From: a virus
Direction: 5' to 3' (one strand)
IMG/VR virus record: IMGVR_UViG_3300008267_000029
Span: 1-64,000 of that record
DNA: 64,000 bases
The position numbers and the translations under genes were made by a program. The notes beneath the pieces were generated by a model. That model worked only from the letters and a program-made list of their open reading frames with translations. It was not told the origin of the DNA and did no database searches. Each line of letters begins with the position of its first letter. The first letter of the stretch is position 1. This document shows positions 32,501 through 41,698 of this stretch, in pieces.

Positions 32501-34797
32501 CAGTAGGTAGCGTTATTAATAATACCCAATCTGCTAGTTTGATCAATAGAGGTATTAATCAGAATAACTTTACATCAGGTAAATTCTTTGCTAGCACATC
32601 CTGTATGTACGGAGCCCTTAAAATAAGACTTCGTAACCAATACGGTCAAATAGAATCTGCTAATCAGATTACTACAGGGTGTGTTCAAAGATTTAAAGCT
32701 TCTATAAATCAGGAGCTTACACAGGCTGAAGCAGGTCAAGTAGTAGTTATAAAATCTCCTGCAATATTTGGGGGTGACACATATGTGGGTCGTTATACTG
32801 AGAAGAATACCTTCTTCTATTTCTACGACTGGTTATATGATGTTCCTGCAGGAACAGAGATTGATTATACTCTAAAGTACATGATAACTTATCCTCGCTT
32901 CTGGGCAGACTTTACTAAGTTCTCTGCAAGCGAGTTTATGCAGAATGTTACAACAGGTATATTAGGTCTTACTTCTAATACCTTGCGACAAGCAATGCCT
33001 GCTGGAAAATATAATCTAGATATGTATGTTGGTCAATCAGATACTGGTGCAGTAGATGATCCTGGACAAGGTACTGGTTTACAAAGAGGAGTTCTTGGAG
33101 TACTAGCAGGAGGTATGTATTTATTCCAATCAGGAGTAAGAGACTTCTTTGTAGAATCTGAATACAATATTGACTTACGAGAAGAAGGAGAATTACCGGA
33201 AGAAAAGTTCTATAACCCCTATGGTTATAAAGACCTTAAAGGATTATTCGATACAAACATAATCAAGTTTGGTAATTACTTTAACTATGACATCTCTCTT
33301 GGAGTATCTCGTACAATGAACAACTATATAACTTGGGGATCTATGCAGAATAGATCTTACAATCCGTTAGTTGCCGAGACATGTTACCAGTATTATCCTT
33401 ATCGAGTAATTTATTCTTTGCCAAACAATTCTGAGGATAAGAAAGATTACTGGCAGATATTCTTAGTAAATAACTACTATGACTTTGACAGTAGGGTAAC
33501 AGCATTTAAGTCTATCAATAGAAATGGCGCGATTATTCTTCAAGAGAAAGCTACGCCTCTAATGTTTAATGCTGTAGATAGTCTGCAAACTACAGCAGGT
33601 ACAAAAATTACAATTGGTGACGGAGGACTATTTAGTCAGCCTTTACAAACTTTAAGTAATGCTGACATAGAATTCCAACACGGTTCTTGTCAAGATAGAT
33701 TATCCGTAATTAATACACCAGCCGGAGTATATTGGATGAGCGCTTCTCAAGGTAAAATCTTTACTGTAGCAGAAGGAATGCAACCTATCTCAGATATAGG
33801 AATGAAATGGTGGTTCTCTAAGTACCTACACTATTTCTTGTTAGACCAATTCCCCGACTTCCCAATTGTAGGAAATCCTGTAGTAGGTATCGGTTGCCAA
33901 GCTACATTTGATAACGAAAACCAAATTATATATTTCTCTAAAACTGACTACAAGGTTAAAGAAGAGTTTGTAAGTATGGTTACTATTCAAAAAGGAGATC
34001 AGTTCTATTACGGTAATAATCCAATCGAACTAGGAAATCCAATCTACTTTGACAACTTATCTTGGACAATAAGCTTTGACCCTAAAATTAAAGCTTGGTT
34101 ATCTTTCCACGACTGGCATCCTGAATTAGGAATCTCTAACATCAAAGGTTTCCTTACTACTAAAACTGATGCTGGAATTGGTAAGATATGGAAACACTAT
34201 AATAATACATCTAAGTTCTGTAACTATTACGGAATAGACTATCCATTTGAGATAGACTATATCTCAGCTACCGGTCAAACTGTAACAACTACACGAAGTG
34301 TAGAGTACTTACTAGAATGTTATATATACGATCAGGATGGTATTGACCGCTATGAAGTTCTAGACTTTAACTTTGATAAAGCTATTGTATATAACAATGA
34401 GCAAGTTTCTGGTAACTTGAGATTAAATCTTAGTCCAAAAAACAATGCTCCAGTAATTGTAAACTATCCACAGGTAGACCCAGCAACAGGTATTATAAAT
34501 ATCCTATTCTCTAAAGAAGAACAGAAGTATAGATTCAATCAGTTCTGGGATTTTACAAGAGACCGTGGAGAATTTCCAACAGGAGGTGTTTTAGTACAGC
34601 AACCTATTTGGAATACAGAACTTAACGGTTATATTCGTACATTAAATAGTAACAACATTAACTTGAATAAATCACCTTTTGAAAGAAAGAAGTTTAGACA
34701 TTACGCTAATCACGTTGTGTTAATAAGAACTGTATCTGATAATGTAAAGATGCTTCTTAAGGTGACTAATAATAAATTGCTTAACTCTCCTCGCTAA
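29509..34797 (+). CDS. Tail muzzle / stabilisation protein
   Basis: 1762 residues. The N-terminus has TVNSFNKGMVKDYDVTYAPE followed by GTWNHARNAINN, the opening I associate with crAss-like stabilisation/muzzle proteins (related to P22 gp10). Most of the rest is beta-rich, with repeated strands and Tyr/Asn-rich loops, as expected for a propeller-like tail hub. An unusual insert at about residues 750-870 is Ala/Gly/Val-rich and hydrophobic (LVIAAVAGLGIAAKAV, then AASALHLLTAAIGG), resembling membrane-active sequence. The gene ends in TAATGG, overlapping the next start. Role: distal tail structure that contacts the host envelope (inference). Confidence 0.7.
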   Translation: MAKQRGSQAGAANPAQANTSDITVNSFNKGMVKDYDVTYAPEGTWNHARNAINNSKSGDVGLIGNEPANEFCTQAPYTVIGSIPIYQDYFAIFSTNDTDSEIGIFHEPSCTYIPVVNDQCLAFNRNNLIIGDAKYKFDCTYDLYWDDGLNVSRKLNIGQVELDSYPNIYNNEPWPGVPYICNEVPAGSNADCIICENVIPLALNCEKIRLNKRMLIPCVSVSKGLSGGQLRNGSYYAVIAYSENQQRVTDYFSPSNIQALFSPNTAGSSLNISFGNLDTENFTEFQLVVVHTTDQQTVASQVGFYSTQTHSISFDYVSATLPSIPLEYIPLRTPGYDKSEAMYDVNGYLIRVAPTEKFDFNYQPFANQIEAEWVMIEQPWDYYRKGGSTVGYMRDEVYAFWIRFVYNDGKKSSSYHIPGRQAFDWELENYSPSDLDNIERSQDPNYQTKVWEVINTAYPTNLQIPLNNAPVTPGQVIASGKMGYWESTEQYPNSNPEVWDASSNPGLFTISGNNTSYDLCGKQIRHHKMPSDFLNSNGNQFGDLYVNQNTTHIRVDDYFLAANGNLTPSKPKAIRLLGVRFGNIKAPRDNNGKIIPGIVGYEILRASRQGNKTVVAKGAINNMRSYREAGAATTNSGAPFGIATGDKILYPNYVGNYLGYDFTLTNLSEQAPFVNGISPQNDPDTFFGFNPNVPAYESSYLTFHSPDTNLEYPFLSVNELKLYGQLGDKFNMEGKFEAVPGHPKEKLITNRALVIAAVAGLGIAAKAVRGQRVTSQALPLNAPIASPATATQSAIVAGGLTGFDIGAASALHLLTAAIGGTNPALNPDENAAVAAYILAQSLTAGVSSAGLAPPSLSRSLTYGDYQYVPTGVLAGNSIVTFAYYWSQGIDSILDLMYALAPYKDFVLRSVSHLNLHKMQPGNIKTAFQGSGNTRRLINDINYLKDQFQFIGNYKVNNLFRPKCVAIHLGKNLNGTIVDNPVFMQGAFTPTVFDNSVQTVGSVINNTQSASLINRGINQNNFTSGKFFASTSCMYGALKIRLRNQYGQIESANQITTGCVQRFKASINQELTQAEAGQVVVIKSPAIFGGDTYVGRYTEKNTFFYFYDWLYDVPAGTEIDYTLKYMITYPRFWADFTKFSASEFMQNVTTGILGLTSNTLRQAMPAGKYNLDMYVGQSDTGAVDDPGQGTGLQRGVLGVLAGGMYLFQSGVRDFFVESEYNIDLREEGELPEEKFYNPYGYKDLKGLFDTNIIKFGNYFNYDISLGVSRTMNNYITWGSMQNRSYNPLVAETCYQYYPYRVIYSLPNNSEDKKDYWQIFLVNNYYDFDSRVTAFKSINRNGAIILQEKATPLMFNAVDSLQTTAGTKITIGDGGLFSQPLQTLSNADIEFQHGSCQDRLSVINTPAGVYWMSASQGKIFTVAEGMQPISDIGMKWWFSKYLHYFLLDQFPDFPIVGNPVVGIGCQATFDNENQIIYFSKTDYKVKEEFVSMVTIQKGDQFYYGNNPIELGNPIYFDNLSWTISFDPKIKAWLSFHDWHPELGISNIKGFLTTKTDAGIGKIWKHYNNTSKFCNYYGIDYPFEIDYISATGQTVTTTRSVEYLLECYIYDQDGIDRYEVLDFNFDKAIVYNNEQVSGNLRLNLSPKNNAPVIVNYPQVDPATGIINILFSKEEQKYRFNQFWDFTRDRGEFPTGGVLVQQPIWNTELNGYIRTLNSNNINLNKSPFERKKFRHYANHVVLIRTVSDNVKMLLKVTNNKLLNSPR

Positions 34798-37700
34798 TGG
34801 CTAAAGTTTCGACCAAAGGTTACAAAAAAAATTCTAAGGATAAAGCGGAACCATCTCTTAGAATACCTTCATCTATTATCACAATGAAGGAAGATGACGG
34901 AACACCATTAAAGAAAGGACCAATACTTGGTATTGATAACTTAGGTAACCAGCAGATGATGTTACCGGGTATGGACTACCAATTTCCCGGCAACTATGTA
35001 GATGAAATACCTATGGCTAAAAGGGGAGGAACTAAAAAGGTCAAGATAGATAGTTTACCTAAGGCACAGAATGGAGAAGAGGTTACCCCTGAATATAGTT
35101 TTGTTCCACCAGACGCCGACAGGTATGGTATGAACAAATTTATACTAAAGGGCGATGATACTCAGTATGTAGATCCGGCATTGTTTCAGCAAGTACAAGA
35201 TCTACAGAACAGAATCAACCCGCTTGCCCAAAGTAGTTCATCTTCTAGAAAAGAATATGAGAGAAGAGTTTTGGAAGCAATCAATAGGGTTGAACCACAA
35301 AACTACGATGTAACAACATCAGGATACATTCCTGAATCAGTAAGACAATCGGAAGACGTTAGAAGGAACGGATTAAATGGATGTATCTCAGGAGTTTGTT
35401 ACACACTAAATGAAGCTGGTGAACCTGTAAGATATTATTCAAACTCGATGTTCCAGGATGCTATAAAGGCTGGTACTGAAAAAGATTGGGAACTTGATTT
35501 CGATACTAAGAATATTAGCGGAGGAGATATTGTGCAATTTACAGGAGAACGTGAAGGTCCTCATCATGGGGCTCTAGTTGTACCTAATAGTGTTGTTAAC
35601 AATGAAGATGGGACAATTACTTTTGAAGCGTTTATGAATTCTGGTACAGGTCCAATGTACAGAAAGACTTATACACTTGATCCTAAAGAAGACCGAGTGG
35701 ACAATTTTAGCAATGAAACTATTCAGTTGATTAAACGTAAATCTCCATCTGATTTAGATAACCTTGTTGCACAAAGAGATCAATTAAAAAATCAGATAGA
35801 AGCGGCGGATCCTTCAGCTTTTAAAAAAGGACGTGCTCGTCGCTGGAACACATATATGCCTGGCGCATTTACAGAGGTAGGCGTAGATTACAGCAGATTC
35901 GATGGACTAGACCCCGAGCGTTTAGTAGCAGGTAGTATGATGCAGAACTTAAAATTAGAAGATGCAGCACGGTTGCTAAGACAAAGTACTATATCTACTC
36001 CTAAACCAATAGACGGAATAAATATAAAATTTGATTCAAAATATGATATTGACTATGATGCCTTACGTAAAACAGGAGGCTTTGAAAATATTCTGAATCA
36101 GATTAATGATCCTGAATTCAAGATGAATTTCATGAAAGACATGAACATTACTAATAGAGAGTATAATGCTCTTGTATTAAATAGTTTTGGTCTTTATGGT
36201 CAGGAAAGCGGCTTTGGTACTAAGACTGGGGGGATCGAGGAAACAGATGTTGCTAGAAAGGCGGACTCTGTTGCAGAAGATATATGGTCTCGTGTTACCG
36301 GTAAAGGTGCATTCAGACGAGATGTTGATGAAGACTATAGTAGAGGATTAACTCAAGTTAAATTAAGAAACATTAAAGGTCAGGACAGAAGACAATATGG
36401 TATTGATAAAGAATCCGTAGAGGATGATCCTACGAAAGCATTTACAGCAGCAATGATTGTTAATGCACAAAACCTACCAGAGCTAAGGAAGCTTGCTGAT
36501 AAAGGAGAGACCGATGCGCTAAATATGAGTAACTATTTAGACTTCATTCCTTATATGTATAACCAACCAAACCGATTGAGAAGAGGGGATAGAAAAACTA
36601 TTGAACGAGCTTTGGCAGAAGGAGAAGATCCTGCTCAAGCGTTAGTTATTGATCCTAACTCTCCAATGGCAAATAATGAGTACGTTAAAAATGTACGTAC
36701 CTATTCAGACCTACTTAAATTTATGCCGCTTGCTATAGACACGGTTCCTAAAAAATTCGGTGGACCTTTATATAAAGCACAGGATGGATTTAATTTTAGT
36801 TTTGATCCTAGTAAATCTTTTGCTGAGAACACGGAGCTCAATAAAAGAGCTCAGATCATGGGTTGGAATTCCGTTGCAGAATATGAAAAATCGGGATGGG
36901 GGCAAAACGAAGTAGCTTTAAAACAAAGAGCTTTAATCAACAATCCGCAGGTTCAGCAAATGGCTAAAACGGCTGCAGAAATGAATCCTGAATTAGCTAA
37001 TGTACAAGCTAGACAGGATCAACTCTACGCTAATAAAACTAGTAACACCCAAAAAGCAGTTAACCAAGCTTACTATACATTAAGTAATCCTTTAGATGCT
37101 TTAGGTCAATATTCAAAATATGGGTATATACCTCAAGGTAATGTTGGTAACTATGGTTATAAGGATGATTCTGCTGGACCGGTATCACTTGCAAATACTA
37201 CATTTAATCCTTTTGCATGGGGTAATGCAGCCTACAGATTTGCTAATGAAGTTGGTAATGCTGATTCCTGGACTACAGGAAGAGGTGCTGTAAATATGAC
37301 AACAGATTTTCTAGAGGCTCTTCCATTGTTTTCTGAGGCCAGTAAAGCCGCAGAACCTGCGCTTAAATATATGGGTGAAGGATTGAATACTGCTGCAAAA
37401 TACCCGGGACAGTTATATAATAATGTAGCTACGGGTAACAGCTTTATACCATATGCTTGGAAAAGTCCTGCAGTTGGGTTATCACAAGAAAAAAGTGCTG
37501 AAATGTTTAAAGGTCTTTTAAACAGTGGTAAATTAACACCTGCCGAAAATGCTTTAATAATTGAATATCAAAGTAATAGTAGACCGTTTACAGGAAGATC
37601 CACAGTTGGTGCAAATGTTTTAAATACAGAAAAGAGAGCAGCACTGAATGATATAATTAAAAAATATAACTTGGATGTTAATAGCGATGCTATATTAACA

Positions 37701-40700
37701 AGAAGATTTAATTTTGATCGGGGTACCCTTGGCACAGGAATAGAAAATGGTAGGATGAATTTTGGGGATAGACCTACATCTTTTAGTGCAGGAGTTGGAA
37801 CTGAGGGATATTCTGGTGCTCCAGATAGACTAGTTATACCTAATAGGTATGTTAAAAATATGGGTAATAATCTTTTAGCCAATCCTTACGGAAAAGTATC
37901 TGATGAAACGTTAAGTTTTCTTGAGGGTTCTGCAAAAGACTTTGCTTTAAATGCACCTAGTTTAAATGAAGCTATTATTGGCGAAAGAGAATTAATAGGT
38001 ACAGGACTAGACTTTAAGCAAATAGGTAAAGTTAAAAATGATATTGGTGGATTTGACTATGTGGTTAAACCAAAGAATATTAAAGGCGGAACAAATATTA
38101 ATAGTGGTGATAAAACATTTAAGTCTGAAATAGATTGGGCTAAATGGAATCCTGAAACTCCTAATCATCCAGAACTTATTAATGAGTATAACGCTATAGA
38201 GCAGAATACAAAAATGAGCGGGGATTGGCTAAAAAGAATAGATGGTAAAAAATGGAAACCTAGTGCAGAAGCTAAAAAAATGGGTTTGGTAGAACAGGAG
38301 TATATAATGCAATCAAGTGATAGATTTAAAAAAGCATATCCTGAAGGATTCGAAACTACTTATAGAGGACAAAATACGGGTACCGAAGTTATGGGAGGTG
38401 GTGATAGAGGATATGACCCAAGAATTGTTTTTACTGGCGATAAGGATGTTGCTTTATCATACGCACAAACCCCTTTTAATGGTAAAAAACATTCTGGAGA
38501 ATTATTTATGCCTGGTATCTCAGATCCGAGCCAACCTGCTTTCTATAAACTAATGTATCCTAAAACTAGTAAAAGTAAGACACTTACAGCTCGTAATGGT
38601 GACTGGCGATTTATAAAAGATGCTGAAATTGCAAAAGCTGTTAATCCCCATTTTACAAATACTCTTAGTACTGACGATCTTACCAAGTACTTAAGTAAGA
38701 GTGATTTAGACCTTATAAATATTAATGGTGTCAATGACTATATGGTCGGCTCAGATTTAAGAGACTTTGCTAAAAATTTTATTACGACAGGGAAAATATT
38801 TCCAAATACAAAAATTATAAATCAATCACCAGGTAGATATTTAAAATCAGTTATAGGTAATAACGGTATGTTTGACATGAACAACCCTAATATATATAAG
38901 ACGCTGCTACCTCCAGCCCTTTTAATTGGAGCAGGAGCTATCAGTCAACAGAAAGATGGTGGAGAATTACCTAAAGCACAAAATGGCAGAGACATATCTG
39001 TGCCAGATCTAAGAAGAGTTAAGATACAGTTATTACCTAAAGCGGAGAATGGTAGTAACTTTAAACCTAGTTATGATTGGAGAAAAAGTCCTGCAGAAAA
39101 TGCAGAACTCAATAGACGAGCGCAAGTTATGGGATGGAACTCTGTTGCTGATTATGAGGCATCAGGCTGGGGACAAAATGGTTATGTTAAAGTACCTGAG
39201 GTAATCCGTCAACAAAGAATTGATAAAGGGATTCCGGCAGATCAAATACCCGAGTACGAAAAGATAGAGGAGAAGAAAATTAGTCCTGAACTAAAGTCTA
39301 TTATAGATAAACAAGAGGCTAGAAGTACCGCAGACAAAAATAAAGCAGCTAAAGAAAAGTATGATAGAGATATAAAAAACTTTAGACCTGCGCCTGTTAA
39401 TGATCCAGCTGGTTTACCTAGTGTACCTATTATTGAAGCAGCGCTTATGGCTCCGGTGGCTCTTGGAGAAGCCGGATTAGCTGGACTTGGCGAATTAGCG
39501 TTTGGTGCAGCTGAGGCATCTCCGCTTATACAGAGTGCGATAGCTGGAGGAAGAGGTTTATTAAATGCTGCGCCTTCCTCAGTACCTTGGCTTAATGCTG
39601 GTAATGCATTAACATATGGATTTGGAGTACATGGTGCAAACGCTATAAGAACCGGAGAAGTTGCTAAACCTTGGATACATGCTAATGCTACAGGTAATCC
39701 AATGGACTACGGAAACGCCTTTGCTGAAAATTTAATGACTGCTTTAGAGGTAGCACCTTTTGTTGGACCGACTGTAAAAGGAACATCAAAAATAGTGCAA
39801 TCAACTGCTTCAACTTTTGCTGATAACTATAAAATCAGAGCAGAATTAGCAAAAATTCAAAATGAAGGCTTACAAGCAGGATTAAATGATTTTGAAATTG
39901 CCTATAGACAACTTAACCAAGTAGGTATAACATCTAATCAACGTAAAGGTTATGTTCCAGGAGTTTCAGAATTTTTCCATAAGTATATAACACCTTTTGG
40001 TTATACTGGGGCAAATGAATCAAAACTTGCACAAAGTTATAAAAATATTAAAGCAGGAGGATGGGAAGAAGCATATAGACGTGGTATTGGACCAAAACCT
40101 AATACCACTTCACAAGCAATGTTAGATTATTGGTACAATAAACATGCTAAACTAAATACTAGAGATGATGCTTGGAGAATGTATTTAGGGATGCCTCAAA
40201 AACACGGTACATTTAGTTTGGCTGATACAGCACCTGTAATGCACCCTGCTTACAAACCTGGATCTTTAGCAGGAATGGATATTTATAATATCCCTAAAAA
40301 TGTAGTATTTGAAACAAAACCGGTCGACCTTTTTAATAGTAATAAGAGAAAAGTAGATGGATTTAGTGAAGTAACTAGACGGATGGGTAGTATACCAGAA
40401 GAAGGTATGGGGCCTCTGGATAAACCAATATTTCTAGATCGTGATATGGTGGTTATGGGAGGATACAATAAAGTATTAACTAAAGATGGATTACAATATA
40501 ATGATATATGGGATTTAGATCCGACAATTAACTTTGAAACTCTAGTACCAGGCCGCGTTAAAAAAATGATGCCTGGAAAATGGAAAGAAAAACTTTTTTA
40601 TAAAGACGTTCCTATATCAAGTGCCGCATATCATCCTAGTCATACATCTAGCGGCTATATTAATCAGCCAATGCAGGTTACTGTACCTAGACAAGTTACA

Positions 40701-41657
40701 ATTCCAACAAGTAAGTTTTTTGGAAAACCTTTTATGCTTCACGGTAATCTAGATTATACATCAGCAGATTATACTAATGATTTATTAAAAACACTTCAAG
40801 CGGAACTGCAGGAAATTGCCCCTTTTGGTTCAGCCTCTCCATCAATTGGACGTGACTATAGAAAAGCTCTTGACTTAGAACAAAAGATAGAGTTATTAAA
40901 AAGTGGTCAATACCCTAAGTATAAAAAAGGAGGTAAGTTACCTAAAGCACAGGACGGAACCTTTGACTACTATAATGCAGCAGCAAAACTTAATACTGAG
41001 AAAAACAGAATAGCTGGTATGAGAAATCAGATTATTCCTATTGCTATTAGTCACGATGCTACTTCAGATAATAGACCTTTTCATGTACGCCTTCCTGAAG
41101 GTCAACCCTATTGTACAACAAGAGCATGTGAAGCAGAACGTGAAGCGGGTTTTCCTATAAAACAAGTAGCCTCAGGGTATAAACTTATGAATGAGGCAAC
41201 TCCGGAAAATGGATGGTATCCTACATCATATGATAAGTTACTTCCTGGAGATATGGCACAGGTTGTAAGAAATAGCGGATTTGGTCATACAATGTTATCT
41301 ACAGGTAATGTGTCTAATATGCCAGAGGGTTGGAGAGGAGATGCTGATCCAAACCAGAAAGGATTTTATTGGGATAACGGATCAGGCCAGGACTTTCAAT
41401 TTGCTAGTCCTAAGTCGGAAAATCAATTAGCTGGGTGGATGAATAATGTAAAGAGGATGAACTACTATACCTATAAAGGTAATCTTCCTCAGTATGAAAA
41501 AGAATATCAGCAAGCTATACAAAACTACTTGCATGATACTTCAGAAGGGGATAATGGACCTATGGTACCTATTGATGCAATACCTTATAAAAAACAGGGT
41601 GGTGCTGTAAAGAGAGTAAAGATAAACGGCTTACCTAAGAATTGGAAAAGCCAGTAA
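34797..41657 (+). CDS. Giant multi-domain virion protein: CHAP-like, transglycosylase-like, two ART-like domains, CHAP-like
   Basis: 2286 residues. Order: KRGG ... LPKAQNG motif (~74-96); papain-like domain with C196/C201 and GPHHGALVV (H256/H257); lysozyme/SLT-like domain with YGQESGFGT (E470) and SRGLTQV; motif plus SGWG module (~651-705); ADP-ribosyltransferase-like domain with TRR (R969/R970), TSFS (S995/S997) and GERE (E1063/E1065); second ART-like domain with TTYRGQ (R1190) and IVFTGDKDVALSYAQ; motif plus SGWG module (~1385-1461); Ala/Gly hydrophobic stretch (~1540-1620); unknown domain; motif (~2040-2055); second papain-like domain with C2106 and GFGHTML (H2164); C-terminal motif. It fits an injected polyvalent protein that degrades peptidoglycan and may modify host proteins (inference). 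Confidence 0.65.
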   Translation: MAKVSTKGYKKNSKDKAEPSLRIPSSIITMKEDDGTPLKKGPILGIDNLGNQQMMLPGMDYQFPGNYVDEIPMAKRGGTKKVKIDSLPKAQNGEEVTPEYSFVPPDADRYGMNKFILKGDDTQYVDPALFQQVQDLQNRINPLAQSSSSSRKEYERRVLEAINRVEPQNYDVTTSGYIPESVRQSEDVRRNGLNGCISGVCYTLNEAGEPVRYYSNSMFQDAIKAGTEKDWELDFDTKNISGGDIVQFTGEREGPHHGALVVPNSVVNNEDGTITFEAFMNSGTGPMYRKTYTLDPKEDRVDNFSNETIQLIKRKSPSDLDNLVAQRDQLKNQIEAADPSAFKKGRARRWNTYMPGAFTEVGVDYSRFDGLDPERLVAGSMMQNLKLEDAARLLRQSTISTPKPIDGINIKFDSKYDIDYDALRKTGGFENILNQINDPEFKMNFMKDMNITNREYNALVLNSFGLYGQESGFGTKTGGIEETDVARKADSVAEDIWSRVTGKGAFRRDVDEDYSRGLTQVKLRNIKGQDRRQYGIDKESVEDDPTKAFTAAMIVNAQNLPELRKLADKGETDALNMSNYLDFIPYMYNQPNRLRRGDRKTIERALAEGEDPAQALVIDPNSPMANNEYVKNVRTYSDLLKFMPLAIDTVPKKFGGPLYKAQDGFNFSFDPSKSFAENTELNKRAQIMGWNSVAEYEKSGWGQNEVALKQRALINNPQVQQMAKTAAEMNPELANVQARQDQLYANKTSNTQKAVNQAYYTLSNPLDALGQYSKYGYIPQGNVGNYGYKDDSAGPVSLANTTFNPFAWGNAAYRFANEVGNADSWTTGRGAVNMTTDFLEALPLFSEASKAAEPALKYMGEGLNTAAKYPGQLYNNVATGNSFIPYAWKSPAVGLSQEKSAEMFKGLLNSGKLTPAENALIIEYQSNSRPFTGRSTVGANVLNTEKRAALNDIIKKYNLDVNSDAILTRRFNFDRGTLGTGIENGRMNFGDRPTSFSAGVGTEGYSGAPDRLVIPNRYVKNMGNNLLANPYGKVSDETLSFLEGSAKDFALNAPSLNEAIIGERELIGTGLDFKQIGKVKNDIGGFDYVVKPKNIKGGTNINSGDKTFKSEIDWAKWNPETPNHPELINEYNAIEQNTKMSGDWLKRIDGKKWKPSAEAKKMGLVEQEYIMQSSDRFKKAYPEGFETTYRGQNTGTEVMGGGDRGYDPRIVFTGDKDVALSYAQTPFNGKKHSGELFMPGISDPSQPAFYKLMYPKTSKSKTLTARNGDWRFIKDAEIAKAVNPHFTNTLSTDDLTKYLSKSDLDLININGVNDYMVGSDLRDFAKNFITTGKIFPNTKIINQSPGRYLKSVIGNNGMFDMNNPNIYKTLLPPALLIGAGAISQQKDGGELPKAQNGRDISVPDLRRVKIQLLPKAENGSNFKPSYDWRKSPAENAELNRRAQVMGWNSVADYEASGWGQNGYVKVPEVIRQQRIDKGIPADQIPEYEKIEEKKISPELKSIIDKQEARSTADKNKAAKEKYDRDIKNFRPAPVNDPAGLPSVPIIEAALMAPVALGEAGLAGLGELAFGAAEASPLIQSAIAGGRGLLNAAPSSVPWLNAGNALTYGFGVHGANAIRTGEVAKPWIHANATGNPMDYGNAFAENLMTALEVAPFVGPTVKGTSKIVQSTASTFADNYKIRAELAKIQNEGLQAGLNDFEIAYRQLNQVGITSNQRKGYVPGVSEFFHKYITPFGYTGANESKLAQSYKNIKAGGWEEAYRRGIGPKPNTTSQAMLDYWYNKHAKLNTRDDAWRMYLGMPQKHGTFSLADTAPVMHPAYKPGSLAGMDIYNIPKNVVFETKPVDLFNSNKRKVDGFSEVTRRMGSIPEEGMGPLDKPIFLDRDMVVMGGYNKVLTKDGLQYNDIWDLDPTINFETLVPGRVKKMMPGKWKEKLFYKDVPISSAAYHPSHTSSGYINQPMQVTVPRQVTIPTSKFFGKPFMLHGNLDYTSADYTNDLLKTLQAELQEIAPFGSASPSIGRDYRKALDLEQKIELLKSGQYPKYKKGGKLPKAQDGTFDYYNAAAKLNTEKNRIAGMRNQIIPIAISHDATSDNRPFHVRLPEGQPYCTTRACEAEREAGFPIKQVASGYKLMNEATPENGWYPTSYDKLLPGDMAQVVRNSGFGHTMLSTGNVSNMPEGWRGDADPNQKGFYWDNGSGQDFQFASPKSENQLAGWMNNVKRMNYYTYKGNLPQYEKEYQQAIQNYLHDTSEGDNGPMVPIDAIPYKKQGGAVKRVKINGLPKNWKSQ
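36747..36913 (+). repeat. GG-LPKAQDG motif + SGWG module, copy 1
   Basis: Encodes KKFGGPLYKAQDG, then a Phe/Asn-rich spacer and AENTELNKRAQIMGWNSVAE followed by YEKSGWGQN. It lies between the transglycosylase-like and the first ART-like domains of the 2286-residue protein. Confidence 0.7.
38948..39183 (+). repeat. GG-LPKAQNG motif + SGWG module, copy 2
   Basis: Encodes KDGGELPKAQNG, then a second LLPKAENGS, then AENAELNRRAQVMGWNSVAD followed by YEASGWGQN. It aligns residue by residue with copy 1 and follows the second ART-like domain in the same protein. Confidence 0.7.
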
Positions 41658-41698
41658 AAATCAGTATCTTATAACTATAATGCTTATCTTAGCACATT

